From CAZWDL01 sp964632995 (lineage in GTDB: Bacteria > Bacteroidota > Bacteroidia > Chitinophagales > Saprospiraceae), in NCBI GenBank assembly GCA_964632995.1, contig CAZWDL010000059.1:1-43513 (forward strand): DNA of 43,513 bases, in the 5' to 3' direction. Positions 33,281 to 41,850 of the stretch are shown here, one piece after another; within the stretch, counting starts at the first letter, position 1; each line of letters begins with the position of its first letter. A program made the position numbers and the translations under genes. The notes beneath the pieces are model-generated. The model did not search any database. It saw only the letters and a program-made list of their open reading frames with translations, and was not told the origin of the DNA.

Positions 33281-34657
33281 ATGAAGCACGATGCCAAAAT
33301 ACTTATCGTGGATGACGAAGAGGATATTCTGGTCAGCATGAAGCTGTTCCTCTCCCAACACTTTAAGAGAATCACTACGGAAAATAACCCTTATCACGTA
33401 CCCCGCTTGTTAAGACAGGAAACGTACGATCTCATCCTGCTGGACATGAATTTTCGCCGGGGCGATACCAGCGGGAAAGAAGGGATGCAATGGCTAAGTA
33501 AGATTCTGGAACTCGAACCCTCCGCTAATGTCATCATGATTACGGCCTACGCCGATGTCAAGACGGCCGTTGAGGCTGTCAAAGCCGGCGCCGTCGACTT
33601 TATCGAAAAACCCTGGCGCAACGAAAAGCTACTGACTACCCTGCTTTCTGCGTTCAAACTGAGTACTTCCAAAAAACAGGTCAAACAGCTCAAAGAACAA
33701 CAGCAGGTACTCAACAGCGACATCGAGCAGCAGTTTGGCGAAATCATCGGTGAATCACCGGCCATGCAGGAAGTCTTCGCCATCATTGAAAAAGTCGCCA
33801 AAACAGACGCCAACGTACTCATCCTCGGCGAAAACGGCACCGGCAAAGAGCTGGTCGCCCGGGCGATCCACCGTCATTCACCCCGAAGCAAAGAGGTGTT
33901 CATTTCCGTGGACCTGGGAGCCATACCCGATACGCTCTTTGAAAGCGAGCTGTTCGGTCATGTCAAGGGCGCCTTCACCGATGCCCGGGAAGATCGCACC
34001 GGCCGCTTCCAGCTGGCCAGCGGCGGAACACTCTTCCTCGACGAAATCGGCAACCTGTCGCTTCCCCTGCAGGCCAAGCTGCTCTCGGCCCTGCAAAGCC
34101 GCAACATCCGCCGCATCGGCTCCAATGAAACCATCCCCATCGATATCCGGATGATCTGCGCCACCAACATGCCCCTTTACGAAATGGTGGAGGAAAACGG
34201 CTTCCGACAGGACCTGCTCTACCGGATCAATACCGTGGAAATTACCCTGCCCCCTCTGCGCGAACGTATAGAAGATATCCCGATTCTTATCGAACACTTC
34301 CTCGAAACTTATACCAAAAAATACCAGAAGCCCGGTCTGAAAGTCAGCAAAAACACCATGGGTAAGCTGCAGGTCTATCACTGGCCCGGTAACATCCGCG
34401 AACTGCGGCACGCCGTCGAAAGAGCTGTCATCCTCAGTGAGAACAACGAGCTGGAACTATCCGATTTTATCTTGCAGGGCGACAAGGACTCCAGCAAGCA
34501 GAAGGCCGAATTCGATAGCTACAACCTCGCCGATATCGAGCGCTGGGCCATCCGCCGGGTGCTGACCAAATACCAGGGTAACATCAGTAAAGCCGCCGAG
34601 GAACTGGGGCTTACCCGCGCCGCCCTGTACCGGCGACTGGCAAAGTACGATCTGTAA
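33281..34657 (+). CDS. Sigma-54-dependent response regulator (NtrC family)
   Basis: A 458-residue activator of RpoN promoters. Residues ~1-125 are a receiver (ILIVDDEEDILVSMKLFLS; phosphoacceptor Asp in LILLDMNFRRGD). Residues ~150-385 are the AAA+ domain: Walker A GENGTGKE, the sigma-54 contact loop GAFTDA (GAFTGA in classical members), and Walker B TLFLDEIGNL. The C-terminus is a Fis-type helix-turn-helix (NISKAAEELGLTRAALYRRL). The kinase gene follows 70 bp later. A sigma-54 promoter with two dyad sites stands before the ABC exporter operon, a plausible target; such regulators are often encoded near MacB-type transporters in this phylum (recalled). Confidence 0.95.
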   Translation: MKHDAKILIVDDEEDILVSMKLFLSQHFKRITTENNPYHVPRLLRQETYDLILLDMNFRRGDTSGKEGMQWLSKILELEPSANVIMITAYADVKTAVEAVKAGAVDFIEKPWRNEKLLTTLLSAFKLSTSKKQVKQLKEQQQVLNSDIEQQFGEIIGESPAMQEVFAIIEKVAKTDANVLILGENGTGKELVARAIHRHSPRSKEVFISVDLGAIPDTLFESELFGHVKGAFTDAREDRTGRFQLASGGTLFLDEIGNLSLPLQAKLLSALQSRNIRRIGSNETIPIDIRMICATNMPLYEMVEENGFRQDLLYRINTVEITLPPLRERIEDIPILIEHFLETYTKKYQKPGLKVSKNTMGKLQVYHWPGNIRELRHAVERAVILSENNELELSDFILQGDKDSSKQKAEFDSYNLADIERWAIRRVLTKYQGNISKAAEELGLTRAALYRRLAKYDL

Positions 34658-34690
34658 AAGTTATTGGTTCTCAGTGCTGGGTCGAGGAAG

Positions 34691-34722
34691 AACCTTGAAC
34701 ATTGAACCTTGAACCTTGAACC
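34691..34722. repeat. TTGAACC-word tandem repeat before the kinase start
   Basis: AACCTTGAACATTGAACC followed by TTGAACCTTGAACC is about four imperfect copies of a 7-mer word. It ends 5 bp before the kinase ATG, so it occupies the ribosome-binding region and provides no Shine-Dalgarno-like purine run. Confidence 0.7.
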
Positions 34723-34727
34723 GAGAT

Positions 34728-36065
34728 ATGCTCTACGAGTTTCGAATCAATATTATCGCGCGTGTCGTCATCCTGCTGGGACTGATGGCTGCTTTCGTGT
34801 TCAGCTTCGGCCGCGATGAAATTTTCCTGACCACGGTCTTCCTCGGCGTCCTGCTCACCCTTGCCGTTTTTAATATTATCCACTACGTTAACCAGACCAA
34901 CCGCGACCTGGCCAACTTCTTTGCCAGCGTTCAGTACAATGATTTCACCACCACCGGCTCGGCCGGCCACAAAGGGACTTCTTTTGGAGAACTGCACAAG
35001 CAGTTCAATTTTATCAATAAAAAATTCCAGGAAGTACGGGCCGAAAAAGAAGCCAATCACCAGTTTCTGCAAACCATCATTGAACACATCGACATCGGAC
35101 TGCTGGGCGTTAAAGACAACGGGGAGATCAATCTGATGAATAAGGCCCTGCAACGTATTCTGCACAAATCCTACCTGATCAAAGCCGACGGCCTGCGCCA
35201 AATCGACAAGGGCCTCTGGCGCCTGGTCAGCAACCTCAAGCCCGGCGAACGCGAACTGATAAAAATCAATATCGATAACCAACTTCAGCAGCTGTCCGTA
35301 CAGTGCATCGAACTCACACTTAACCGCGAACACTTCCGCCTCTTCTCCTTTCAGAATATCCAGAGCGAACTGGAGCAACAGGAAATGGCCGCCTGGCAAA
35401 AACTCATCCGCATCCTCACCCACGAAATCATGAACTCGGTAGCTCCTATCGCTTCCCTGAGCTCTACCCTGCAGGATTTTATCGGCGCCCGGAATGAAGA
35501 TCACCTGGATCCCGAAGATATGAATAACATCCGCAACTCCCTCAGCGTCATCAAACGCCGCAGCGAGGGCCTGCTCGATTTTACCGAAACCTATCGCAGC
35601 CTCACCCGCATCCCGCCGCCCAAATTTCAGCTGCTCGACGCGCACGACATGCTCAACGAGCTGCACACCCTTTTCCGGCCCCGCATCGAAGAGCAGAAGA
35701 TCGATTTTAAAATGTACTTCCCTCCCGGTGATAACACCTTTCAGGGCGATCCCGCCCTCCTCGAACAGGTGCTCATCAATCTCGTCAAAAACGCTATGGA
35801 CGCCGTGGAAGAACGCGAGAAATCCCAAATCAGCATACAGGTGCTCAAACAAACCAACGGCAAGATGAATATCCAGGTGGTCGACAACGGCTGCGGCATC
35901 GAACCGGAAGAACTCGAACAGATCTTCGTCCCCTTTTACACCACCAAGGATCACGGCTCCGGCATCGGCCTCAGCCTCTCCCGGCAGATTATGCGTCTGC
36001 ACAAGGGCAATATCGAGGTGCAATCGGTTGTCGGGGAGGGAACGGTAGTCAAGCTTACGCTTTAA
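34728..36065 (+). CDS. Sensor histidine kinase paired with the sigma-54 activator
   Basis: A 445-residue membrane kinase. The start is ATG 34728; a TTG at 34716 lies inside the repeat and is less likely. Two TM helices (VVILLGLMAAFVFSF and LTTVFLGVLLTLAVFNII) enclose only a few residues, so there is no large periplasmic sensor. A PAS-like region follows (IIEHIDIGLLGVKDNGEINL). The dimerisation motif is ILTHEIMNSVAPI (phospho-His). The ATP site includes NLVKNAMDAV, VVDNGCGIEPEEL and GSGIGLSLSRQIM. It should phosphorylate the preceding NtrC-type regulator. The signal may come from the membrane or envelope, which would suit control of an exporter. Confidence 0.93.
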   Translation: MLYEFRINIIARVVILLGLMAAFVFSFGRDEIFLTTVFLGVLLTLAVFNIIHYVNQTNRDLANFFASVQYNDFTTTGSAGHKGTSFGELHKQFNFINKKFQEVRAEKEANHQFLQTIIEHIDIGLLGVKDNGEINLMNKALQRILHKSYLIKADGLRQIDKGLWRLVSNLKPGERELIKINIDNQLQQLSVQCIELTLNREHFRLFSFQNIQSELEQQEMAAWQKLIRILTHEIMNSVAPIASLSSTLQDFIGARNEDHLDPEDMNNIRNSLSVIKRRSEGLLDFTETYRSLTRIPPPKFQLLDAHDMLNELHTLFRPRIEEQKIDFKMYFPPGDNTFQGDPALLEQVLINLVKNAMDAVEEREKSQISIQVLKQTNGKMNIQVVDNGCGIEPEELEQIFVPFYTTKDHGSGIGLSLSRQIMRLHKGNIEVQSVVGEGTVVKLTL

Positions 36066-36106
36066 GTTCTTGCCCGCCCCCGACGAAGAAAAGAGCGGCA
36101 AGAACT
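36065..36106. terminator. Hairpin between convergent kinase and M20 peptidase genes
   Basis: AGTTCTTGCC (36065-36074) pairs with GGCAAGAACT (36097-36106), starting at the last base of the kinase stop. It lies between convergent genes. There is no strong U-run, so it is a modest terminator candidate. Confidence 0.45.
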
Positions 36107-36132
36107 CAACAACTCAAAAACACTAAGGAGCA

Positions 36133-37662
36133 TTACAAATCCTCCGTCATAATCGCGATAAATGTCTTCACCCCGTCGACGTAGTTTCCCAGCCGGATGT
36201 TCTCATTGGGGCTGTGCTGGTTGTTGTCGCGATTGACCGTGGGGACCGTCACGGCCGGAATCCCCAGCGTATTGACGAAAGGAGAAATCGGAATAGAACC
36301 GCCGCTAGTGCGCAATTTGATCGGCTCCCGGTCGAAGGCGCGGGTGAGGGCGCGATCCAGCCACATTCCAACCTCAGAGTCAAAATCGGTGCGGAAGGCC
36401 TGATAGGAGGTTTCGGCCTGCCAGGAAGCGATTTTAGGATGCTTCATTCGCTCCGCGTCGGTGGGCGCCCGGTCATCGGTGAGGTAGTAGCCTTGCCCCT
36501 CGATATGTTCCCGCACTAATCGCAGCAGGCGAGCCGGATCAGTCTCCAACACGGTGCGGACATCGATTTCGGCGACGGCGGTGGCGGGCACGATGGTGCG
36601 CACCTCATCGCCTACCCAGCCGGAAGACATACCGCGGACATTCAGTGAGGGATACTGTATGGCCTCCTGGTAGTTCTTACCAACCTGATCGATTTCGGCG
36701 ATGCCGATACTTCGCCGGATCTGTTTCTCATCATCCGGCACCTGGGCCAAAATACTTCGTGTTTGTTCATCCAGTTCAATATTGTCATAAAAACCGGGAA
36801 TCGTGACCCGGCCCGCATCGTTTTTCATCGAAGCCAGCAGTTCCGCCAGGCGCATGGCCGGGTTGGGAGCGTAGTTGCCGTAGTGGCCGCTGTGCTGTGG
36901 GGCGCGTGGTCCGAAAACCGTCAGGGTAATGGTGGAAATGCCGCGGGCGCCGAAGGTTAGCGTCGGCTGGTTGGAGATGTGCCGCGGGCCGTCGAAGATG
37001 ATCAGCATGTCGGCGGCAAGCATGTCACGGTGTTTTTTTACCGCCTCGGGCAAGTGCGGCGAGCCGAGCTCCTCTTCGAAGTCCATGATCACCTTGATGT
37101 TGTAGTTGGGTTTGACGCCCAGCTCCTGAACGGCGTCGAGCGCCGCGAGGAACATAGCCACTGGCCCCTTGGCGTCGGAGGCCGAGCGCGCGAAAATGCG
37201 CCAGTCGGGGTTGAAGTCATTCTCCAGGCGGTCCCAGGGAAGCATCTGCCACTCCCCGTTAGCGCTTTTTTTCTTGAGCACCGGCTCCCAGGGGCTGTCC
37301 TGATTCCAGGCGGCGGGATCCACCGGCTGCCCGTCGATCTGCAGGTAGATCAGCACGGTTTTCTCCGCTCCCTCCACCGGGTACTCAGCCAGCAGCAAGG
37401 GTACTGTTTCCGTCGGAATGCGGTGGGTTTTGAAAGCACAGGCCACAAAAGCCTGCTCCATATAGCGAACGTTTTCCATGATGTCCTCCGGAAAATGGGC
37501 GTCGTTTTTCAGCGAAAGCATTTCACGAAAGTGATCCCAGGAAGCGAATGCGTGCTTGCGGGCCAGCTGATCGAGGTACTCGCCGTCCAGCGGCTGGCTG
37601 TGCAGCGTGTAGGGCAACGCGGAAAAGCACAGTAGAAAAGCAAATGCCAGGATTCTTTGCAT
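36133..37662 (-). CDS. Secreted M20-family dipeptidase
   Basis: A 509-residue zinc peptidase of the M20 family, probably cleaving dipeptides or N-terminal residues in the periplasm. The start is placed at ATG 37662, giving the signal peptide MQRILAFAFLLCFSALPYTL; the frame reaches 37701. Metal-site segments are SASDAKGPVAMFLAA (bridging Asp) and MDFEEELGSPHL (catalytic and ligand Glu). The dimerisation (lid) domain contains ARGISTITLTVFGPRAPQHS-GHYGN. The C-terminal RTSGGSIPISPFV supplies the conserved Gly/Ser substrate loop. It is the last gene of a minus-strand group with a phosphatidylserine decarboxylase-like gene 84 bp upstream. Confidence 0.88.
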   Translation of the reverse strand: MQRILAFAFLLCFSALPYTLHSQPLDGEYLDQLARKHAFASWDHFREMLSLKNDAHFPEDIMENVRYMEQAFVACAFKTHRIPTETVPLLLAEYPVEGAEKTVLIYLQIDGQPVDPAAWNQDSPWEPVLKKKSANGEWQMLPWDRLENDFNPDWRIFARSASDAKGPVAMFLAALDAVQELGVKPNYNIKVIMDFEEELGSPHLPEAVKKHRDMLAADMLIIFDGPRHISNQPTLTFGARGISTITLTVFGPRAPQHSGHYGNYAPNPAMRLAELLASMKNDAGRVTIPGFYDNIELDEQTRSILAQVPDDEKQIRRSIGIAEIDQVGKNYQEAIQYPSLNVRGMSSGWVGDEVRTIVPATAVAEIDVRTVLETDPARLLRLVREHIEGQGYYLTDDRAPTDAERMKHPKIASWQAETSYQAFRTDFDSEVGMWLDRALTRAFDREPIKLRTSGGSIPISPFVNTLGIPAVTVPTVNRDNNQHSPNENIRLGNYVDGVKTFIAIMTEDL

Positions 37663-37746
37663 AGGGCTGTTTTTGGGTCTAAAATAAGAATTTGTTGACA
37701 AGTCGCCGGCCGCCGAGGCAGATGTTACCCAGGTTTTGACAGATTA

Positions 37747-38406
37747 TCATTTAATCCTACCCACCACCGTCTCTCCATCCACGACCTTATCCCCGGCTTT
37801 CACCTGCGGCTCCACTTCGGGCGGCAGGATCAGTGTCACCTGGCTGCCCAGTTTGATCAGCCCGATCACCTCGCCCTGTTTCAGTTCCTGCTGCGGCTCT
37901 ACATAATCGACGATGCGCCGAGCGACGAGGCCGGCGATCTGTACGACTTTATAGCGCAAGCCATCGGGGGTTTCGAAAAGCATGGCGTTGTGTTCATTTT
38001 CCAGGCGGAAGCCGAATTTATTGTTTCGGATCAGGGCGTTGCGGAAGGCCCCTTCGCGGTACACCGCACCGAGAAAGCGACTCCGGATGGGGGCGCGCTG
38101 GTAATGGACGTTGGTGACATCCATTTCAACGGAGATGAGGGTCCCGGAAGCCGCTACGTCATCAGTCAATAGTTCGACCACCCCCCAGTCCTTGTTAAGT
38201 GCCAGCGAGCTGCTGTCCCACGACACCACAGCCGCCACCTCGCCGTTGGCGGGACTGACGAACACCGTATCATCCAGGGGAGTCTGTCGCTCGGGTTGCC
38301 GTAAGAACCAGAAACGGTAATAGGCAAAAAGCAATAGGAAGAGAGCAAAAGTGATCAGGGCGGCGCTTACAAAAAGTCGCCACAGAGGACGTTTCGATAA
38401 AGTCAT
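37747..38406 (-). CDS. Phosphatidylserine decarboxylase-related protein
   Basis: A 219-residue protein of the short (archaetidylserine-type) decarboxylase branch, expected to form a pyruvoyl cofactor by self-cleavage. One TM helix (LFVSAALITFALFLLLFAYY) comes before the PERQTPLDDTVFVSPANGEV segment, equivalent to the conserved PxR-VxSPADGxV motif. The His of TNVHYQRAPI is a conserved catalytic His. The likely cleavage site is Gly187-Ser188 in GLIKLGSQVTLILPP. Substrate could be phosphatidylserine (giving phosphatidylethanolamine) or a related lipid. It starts 6 bp after the preceding small gene, so they are co-transcribed. Confidence 0.82.
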   Translation of the reverse strand: MTLSKRPLWRLFVSAALITFALFLLLFAYYRFWFLRQPERQTPLDDTVFVSPANGEVAAVVSWDSSSLALNKDWGVVELLTDDVAASGTLISVEMDVTNVHYQRAPIRSRFLGAVYREGAFRNALIRNNKFGFRLENEHNAMLFETPDGLRYKVVQIAGLVARRIVDYVEPQQELKQGEVIGLIKLGSQVTLILPPEVEPQVKAGDKVVDGETVVGRIK

Positions 38407-38412
38407 GTGCTA

Positions 38413-38775
38413 TCAGGGATAAATTTTTTTATACAAAGGAAAACCGAGGAAATTACGCCCCGGCGGATGTACTTTCAGGTATTTTAATCCCAGTCCAGAA
38501 CGAACCCGGATCTTACACTTAAACCGAAAGGGATCGCCGGTTTCTTCCGAATTAAAAATATCGGCCCGCCCCTTGGCGATGATGCTCTTGCTTTTGACTT
38601 TCAAAACATCCAGTGATAGGCCCTCAATCCCCCCTACATCCTGAAGTATTTCCGGAGCATACCGTTCGATCTGTTTTTCCAAAAAACGGGCAATATCATT
38701 TTTCCCGAACAGCTGGGCTGAGACGCTCCCCGCAATACAGGATACTAAAATCAAGGTTATCATCGTGGGCTTCAT
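38413..38775 (-). CDS. Small secreted protein of unknown function
   Basis: A 120-residue protein. The start is ATG 38775 because it gives a clear signal peptide (MKPTMITLILVSCIAGSVSA then QLFG); the frame is open to 38826. The mature part has a charged helix (IARFLEKQIERYAPEILQDV) and a strand-rich end (FKCKIRVRSGLGLKYLKVHP). I do not recognise the family. It is 6 bp upstream of the phosphatidylserine decarboxylase-like gene on the same strand, so a role linked to the envelope or lipids is possible but unproven. Confidence 0.6.
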   Translation of the reverse strand: MKPTMITLILVSCIAGSVSAQLFGKNDIARFLEKQIERYAPEILQDVGGIEGLSLDVLKVKSKSIIAKGRADIFNSEETGDPFRFKCKIRVRSGLGLKYLKVHPPGRNFLGFPLYKKIYP

Positions 38776-38836
38776 CAATAAATATTTTTCCCTGCCCATG
38801 CAAAGGCGACAGCAGGTCATTCTCACAAAAATAAAA

Positions 38837-38865
38837 ACCGGCAGGACACAGAGCGCCCTGCCGGT
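38837..38865 (-). terminator. Intrinsic terminator after the small gene at 38955-39272
   Basis: A 9-bp GC-rich stem ACCGGCAGG/CCTGCCGGT has an 11-base loop. On the minus strand it is followed by TTTTATTTTTG, a good U-run; on the plus strand by CGTTTTCTTTT. It can therefore end transcripts from both sides. Confidence 0.75.
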
Positions 38866-38954
38866 CGTTTTCTTTTGGAAATAGGATATTTATCTGATTT
38901 TTTTGAATTGTCTTTTTCTTATCTGGGAAATAAATAATCTTTCAAAGATGACAA

Positions 38955-39272
38955 TTAATTACTACTCAGGCCTCTCATCCTTGAGACGAGCTCAGTAATC
39001 TGTTTAATGGGATAGCCGTCACGGGCTCCGGCAATCCACCCCCGTACGCCATCTCTGGCCTGTAAGGCGTAAAGAATATCTAGGTTAGGTAATTTATTAT
39101 CTCCTTCAAAGCGGTAGATCCTTTGAATGGTAAGATCTTCCGGCTGGTAAATTCGGCGCGTTCTGGGATCTTCTATTCCACGTGCACTCACGCGAAACTC
39201 CCTGGTAAAACCTTCCTCGCGAAGGTATTGCACCACCTCTCTCATCATGTTAATCTCATCTCTGACAATCAT
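38955..39272 (-). CDS. Small cytoplasmic protein of unknown function
   Basis: A 105-residue protein from ATG 39272 (a TTG at 39278 is less likely). It has no signal peptide or TM helix. It starts with a helix (MIVRDEINMMREVVQYLREE), then a strand-rich segment (REFRVSARGIEDPRTRRIYQ) and ends with a helix (PIKQITELVSRMRGL). The pattern resembles small phosphoribosylpyrophosphate-independent hypothetical proteins of this phylum, but I cannot name a family. The strong terminator 90 bp downstream supports a real single-gene transcript. Confidence 0.55.
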   Translation of the reverse strand: MIVRDEINMMREVVQYLREEGFTREFRVSARGIEDPRTRRIYQPEDLTIQRIYRFEGDNKLPNLDILYALQARDGVRGWIAGARDGYPIKQITELVSRMRGLSSN

Positions 39273-39912
39273 GGACAACGGTTTTTGTGACTAATAATTA
39301 TGTAACTGCGATGCAGCCCATTTCACCTCGATCCGATCCGATTGAACTCGATGCATTGGTATTGTGTTCCTCCGGGGCACTCGTGAAAATTAAGTGCGCT
39401 ATTATTTAATTGTTCTGCCCGGGTTTAGAAAAGGGGCGCCCGTGACGCTAATTCAGGTGTTCCACCTACTGGGGTGAGGTTAGCTGATTATTGATGGGAG
39501 TACAAAAAGTTAATAGATGACATGCATCAATTTGTGGTGATTTTCTTGTACATTCTAAGGTAAGGATTTTATCAGTAAAAGGAAAGAGCTGACTTAACTT
39601 TTTTTCTATTTTAACAAAATATATCCTGCTGGGCCTATCCTTTTCAGAATGCTGCTTTTTTTCAATTTTACCTTCTGCCCTGTCCCTACCTTTGTGAAGT
39701 TCTCTGCTGCCGGCGAAAAACCCGGATTTTGGCGCCAATCGAAGCTAATTGTTCACTGCATAGCAGCGCTGCGGTGTTAAAATCATCCCCGATTAGGGGC
39801 AAAAGACGCGTTTTGGAGCCCAGTCAGAAAACTTTAGACAGGGTCTGTATCACGATATTTAAAATCTAAAAAGAACGAATGAAACCACCATTGATATGCA
39901 GTCGTCACTGAC
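39273..39912. other. Gene-free spacer upstream of the damaged BNR gene's 3' end
   Basis: No convincing gene is present. A minus-strand open frame at 39466-39738 is lysine-rich and resembles nothing. TACCTTTG at about 39689-39696 on the plus strand matches the -7 consensus but no plus-strand gene follows it. Confidence 0.4.
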
Positions 39913-41344
39913 TCAATCCAGCATCTTCACCTGCCGCGCCTCCACCGCCTTGCGCAGGCCCGCCAGGTCGGATTCCACAAAATCATTAAATGCAGCAATG
40001 GTATCGCGACAGGCCTGCTCGGTTTGCATCAGCCGCAGCACCTGGTTCTCAGAGGGCGCCACGAGCGGACTGTCGAACAAATACTCGGTCTGGCGAAGCT
40101 GTGACAGCAAGGCCTCCGGATCTCGGTAGATACCCTGCGCCTCTTTGGAAAACACTCGCTCTTTAAATGATTTCAATTGATCGCGCACCGATTTAAACTG
40201 CTCTTGCAACTGCTCGTAGTCGCCTTGGTCTTTTAATTTTCCTTCGACAAAATCGAGTGATGCCTCGGTAGACCGCAGCTTGTCCATCATCGTCGTTACT
40301 TTGGCCACATTTTCGTAGTGACGCCGGAATAGCTCCGCCTTGTCCGCCATTTCCTCCTGACTGATGCCAATCAGGGGATCCTTGTGCACCTGCACTTTTG
40401 CTTCGGAGCTCCAGTCCTGATAGCTCACCCGAACGGTGTACGCTCCGGGATCACCTCCACCCCACCCCGCGGCGTCGCCGGCTTTTCGGGTTTGGGCTGA
40501 TTGGGATAGCGCGGCCGGTCGCGATCCAGCCCCAGGCCAGCCGGTTGACGCCGGCTTTGGGTTTTTGATAAAGTGTACGAACCACCGCCCCAGCTCCATC
40601 CATAATGTCGATCCTGACCTGATCCTCCAGGTTCTCCTCATTTTTTCCATCTTTTGTTTTCCGGTTTCCGCCCGCCCTCACTCCGTTCGGGTCGGGTAAA
40701 CCTTCCGACTTCCCAGTTCCCATTTCCGACTTCAAAAAATAGCTGATCAGCGCGCCGTAGGGCCGGTTCTCTCCTTCGTATAGCGCATCGCCTACCTTGC
40801 CGTAGCGGTAGCCGATGGATTCGCCGATGTTGATCAGATGCGCGTCGGGGATAGGGAATACGTGCAGATCTTTATTCATCACTGTCTCAACGCCCCTTTG
40901 TGCTATCTCCCGCATGGGACGAATATCATCCAGAATCCAGAACGAACGCCCGAAGGTGCCAACATAGATCAGGCTGGGATTTTTCTGATAGATAGCGACA
41001 TCCCCGATAGAGGCCGCCTTTTCATTTTCAAAAATGGGCGTCCAGGTATGCCCGGCGTTTTCGGAGCGCCACACGCCGGCCGCCGCGGTGCCGATGTATA
41101 TCTCATCCGGATCCTCCAGCACTACGTCGATACTGGTCACCCGGCCGCTCATACCCGCCGGCCCGATATTGCGGGGCTGCAAACCGTGGAATTGAGACAG
41201 ATCGACGGACTGAGACCAGGAAAGGGTAGCGGACAGGATGAACAGGATAAAAAGAAGACGCCACTTTCCCGAAAGGGGCGGCAGGGATTGAGCACTGCCG
41301 AATTTTTGAAATCCGGCAGTTCTAAAAAACGCAGGAATAAACAT
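39913..41344 (-). pseudogene. Damaged BNR/VPS10-type propeller protein gene (internal deletion, repeat insertion, two frameshifts)
   Basis: The 5' part (from 41344) reads RNIGPAGMSGRVTSIDVVLE and GVWRSENAGHTWTPIFENE, the start of the ~1000-residue sortilin/BNR 'glycosyl hydrolase' family. It then jumps within YVGTFGRSFWILDDIRPM (about 40946-40966) straight to the C-terminal part, so some 550-600 propeller residues are missing. A dispersed repeat is inserted in frame at 40666-40735. Frame is then lost twice, near the CCCC run at 40530-40533 and near 40442-40450. In the last frame it resumes at GAYTVRVSYQDWSSEAKV and a coiled C-terminus ending ARQVKMLD. Four independent lesions make this a clear pseudogene. 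Confidence 0.85.
40666..40735. repeat. Dispersed repeat, copy 2, inside the BNR pseudogene
   Basis: 40666-40691 is identical over 26 bases to 11014-11039. The flanking CGGGTAAA and CTTCCGACTTCCCAG words are also shared. Translated in the pseudogene frame it gives KSEMGTGKSEGLPDPNGVRA, a stretch foreign to the protein family. Confidence 0.8.
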
Positions 41345-41501
41345 TTATCCGGATAAGGCGATACCCTTGATTCCGTGGTGGCGGTCACAGACTTGCCCGA
41401 CCGGAACGGCGGGTTTGCCCGGCTACAAATGTGGTCGGGCCGCCGGATAGGTCATCGAGGTTTAATTCGTATTAAAAATTTAGTTCCGGGGCGGAATTAA
41501 A

Positions 41502-41532
41502 ACCAGGAGGCCCTGGGAAAGGGCCTCCTGGT
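41502..41532 (-). terminator. 12-bp perfect hairpin upstream of the BNR pseudogene
   Basis: ACCAGGAGGCCC (41502-41513) pairs with GGGCCTCCTGGT (41521-41532) around a 7-base loop. On the minus strand it is followed by TTTTAATTCC, a short U-run. It could stop transcription coming from the lyase gene at 41996 before it enters the pseudogene. Confidence 0.6.
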
Positions 41533-41675
41533 GAGACACCGCTAATCTCAAAATCACGAATTATTTTTTCAACGCTAATGTGAACTCGCCGAACATACAA
41601 ATACCCCCGGATTAGTCGAACAGAGAAAAAGCTTTTCGAAGTAATTGTTCAGGCAGTCAAAATGCACGCCAAGAA

Positions 41676-41840
41676 TAGAGTTGTTGCGATAGGGTAATTG
41701 GGTGGGAAAAATTAGAGATTTTTCTTCCAATCACAGGCTTTTTTGAGGTGAACAGCAGCGCTATTGACCGAAAAAAAGCCGAATAGTGGGAGAAAAAGAT
41801 CAATTTTAACCGCCTGAGGACTCCTATCGCAACAACTCTA
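41676..41840. mobile_element. MITE-like element, 161 bp with perfect inverted ends flanked by TA
   Basis: GAGTTGTTGCGATAGG (41678-41693) and its exact complement (41823-41838) bound a 161-bp segment. TA lies immediately outside on both sides (41676-41677 and 41839-41840), as expected for IS630/Tc1-type insertion. Inside is a second foldback (GGCTTTTTT at 41737-41745 and AAAAAAAGCC at about 41771-41780). There is no coding capacity. Confidence 0.6.
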
Positions 41841-41850
41841 ATATAGACGC

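Noticed and set aside
34671..36101. Long minus-strand open frame (476 codons) opposite the kinase gene
   Set aside because: It mirrors the kinase codons, has no family features, and ends in VQGSRFNVQGSSS, the translation of the TTGAACC repeat.
39466..39738. 90-codon minus-strand open frame in the spacer
   Set aside because: Lysine-rich low-complexity product, no ribosome site, no neighbour link, AT-rich DNA.
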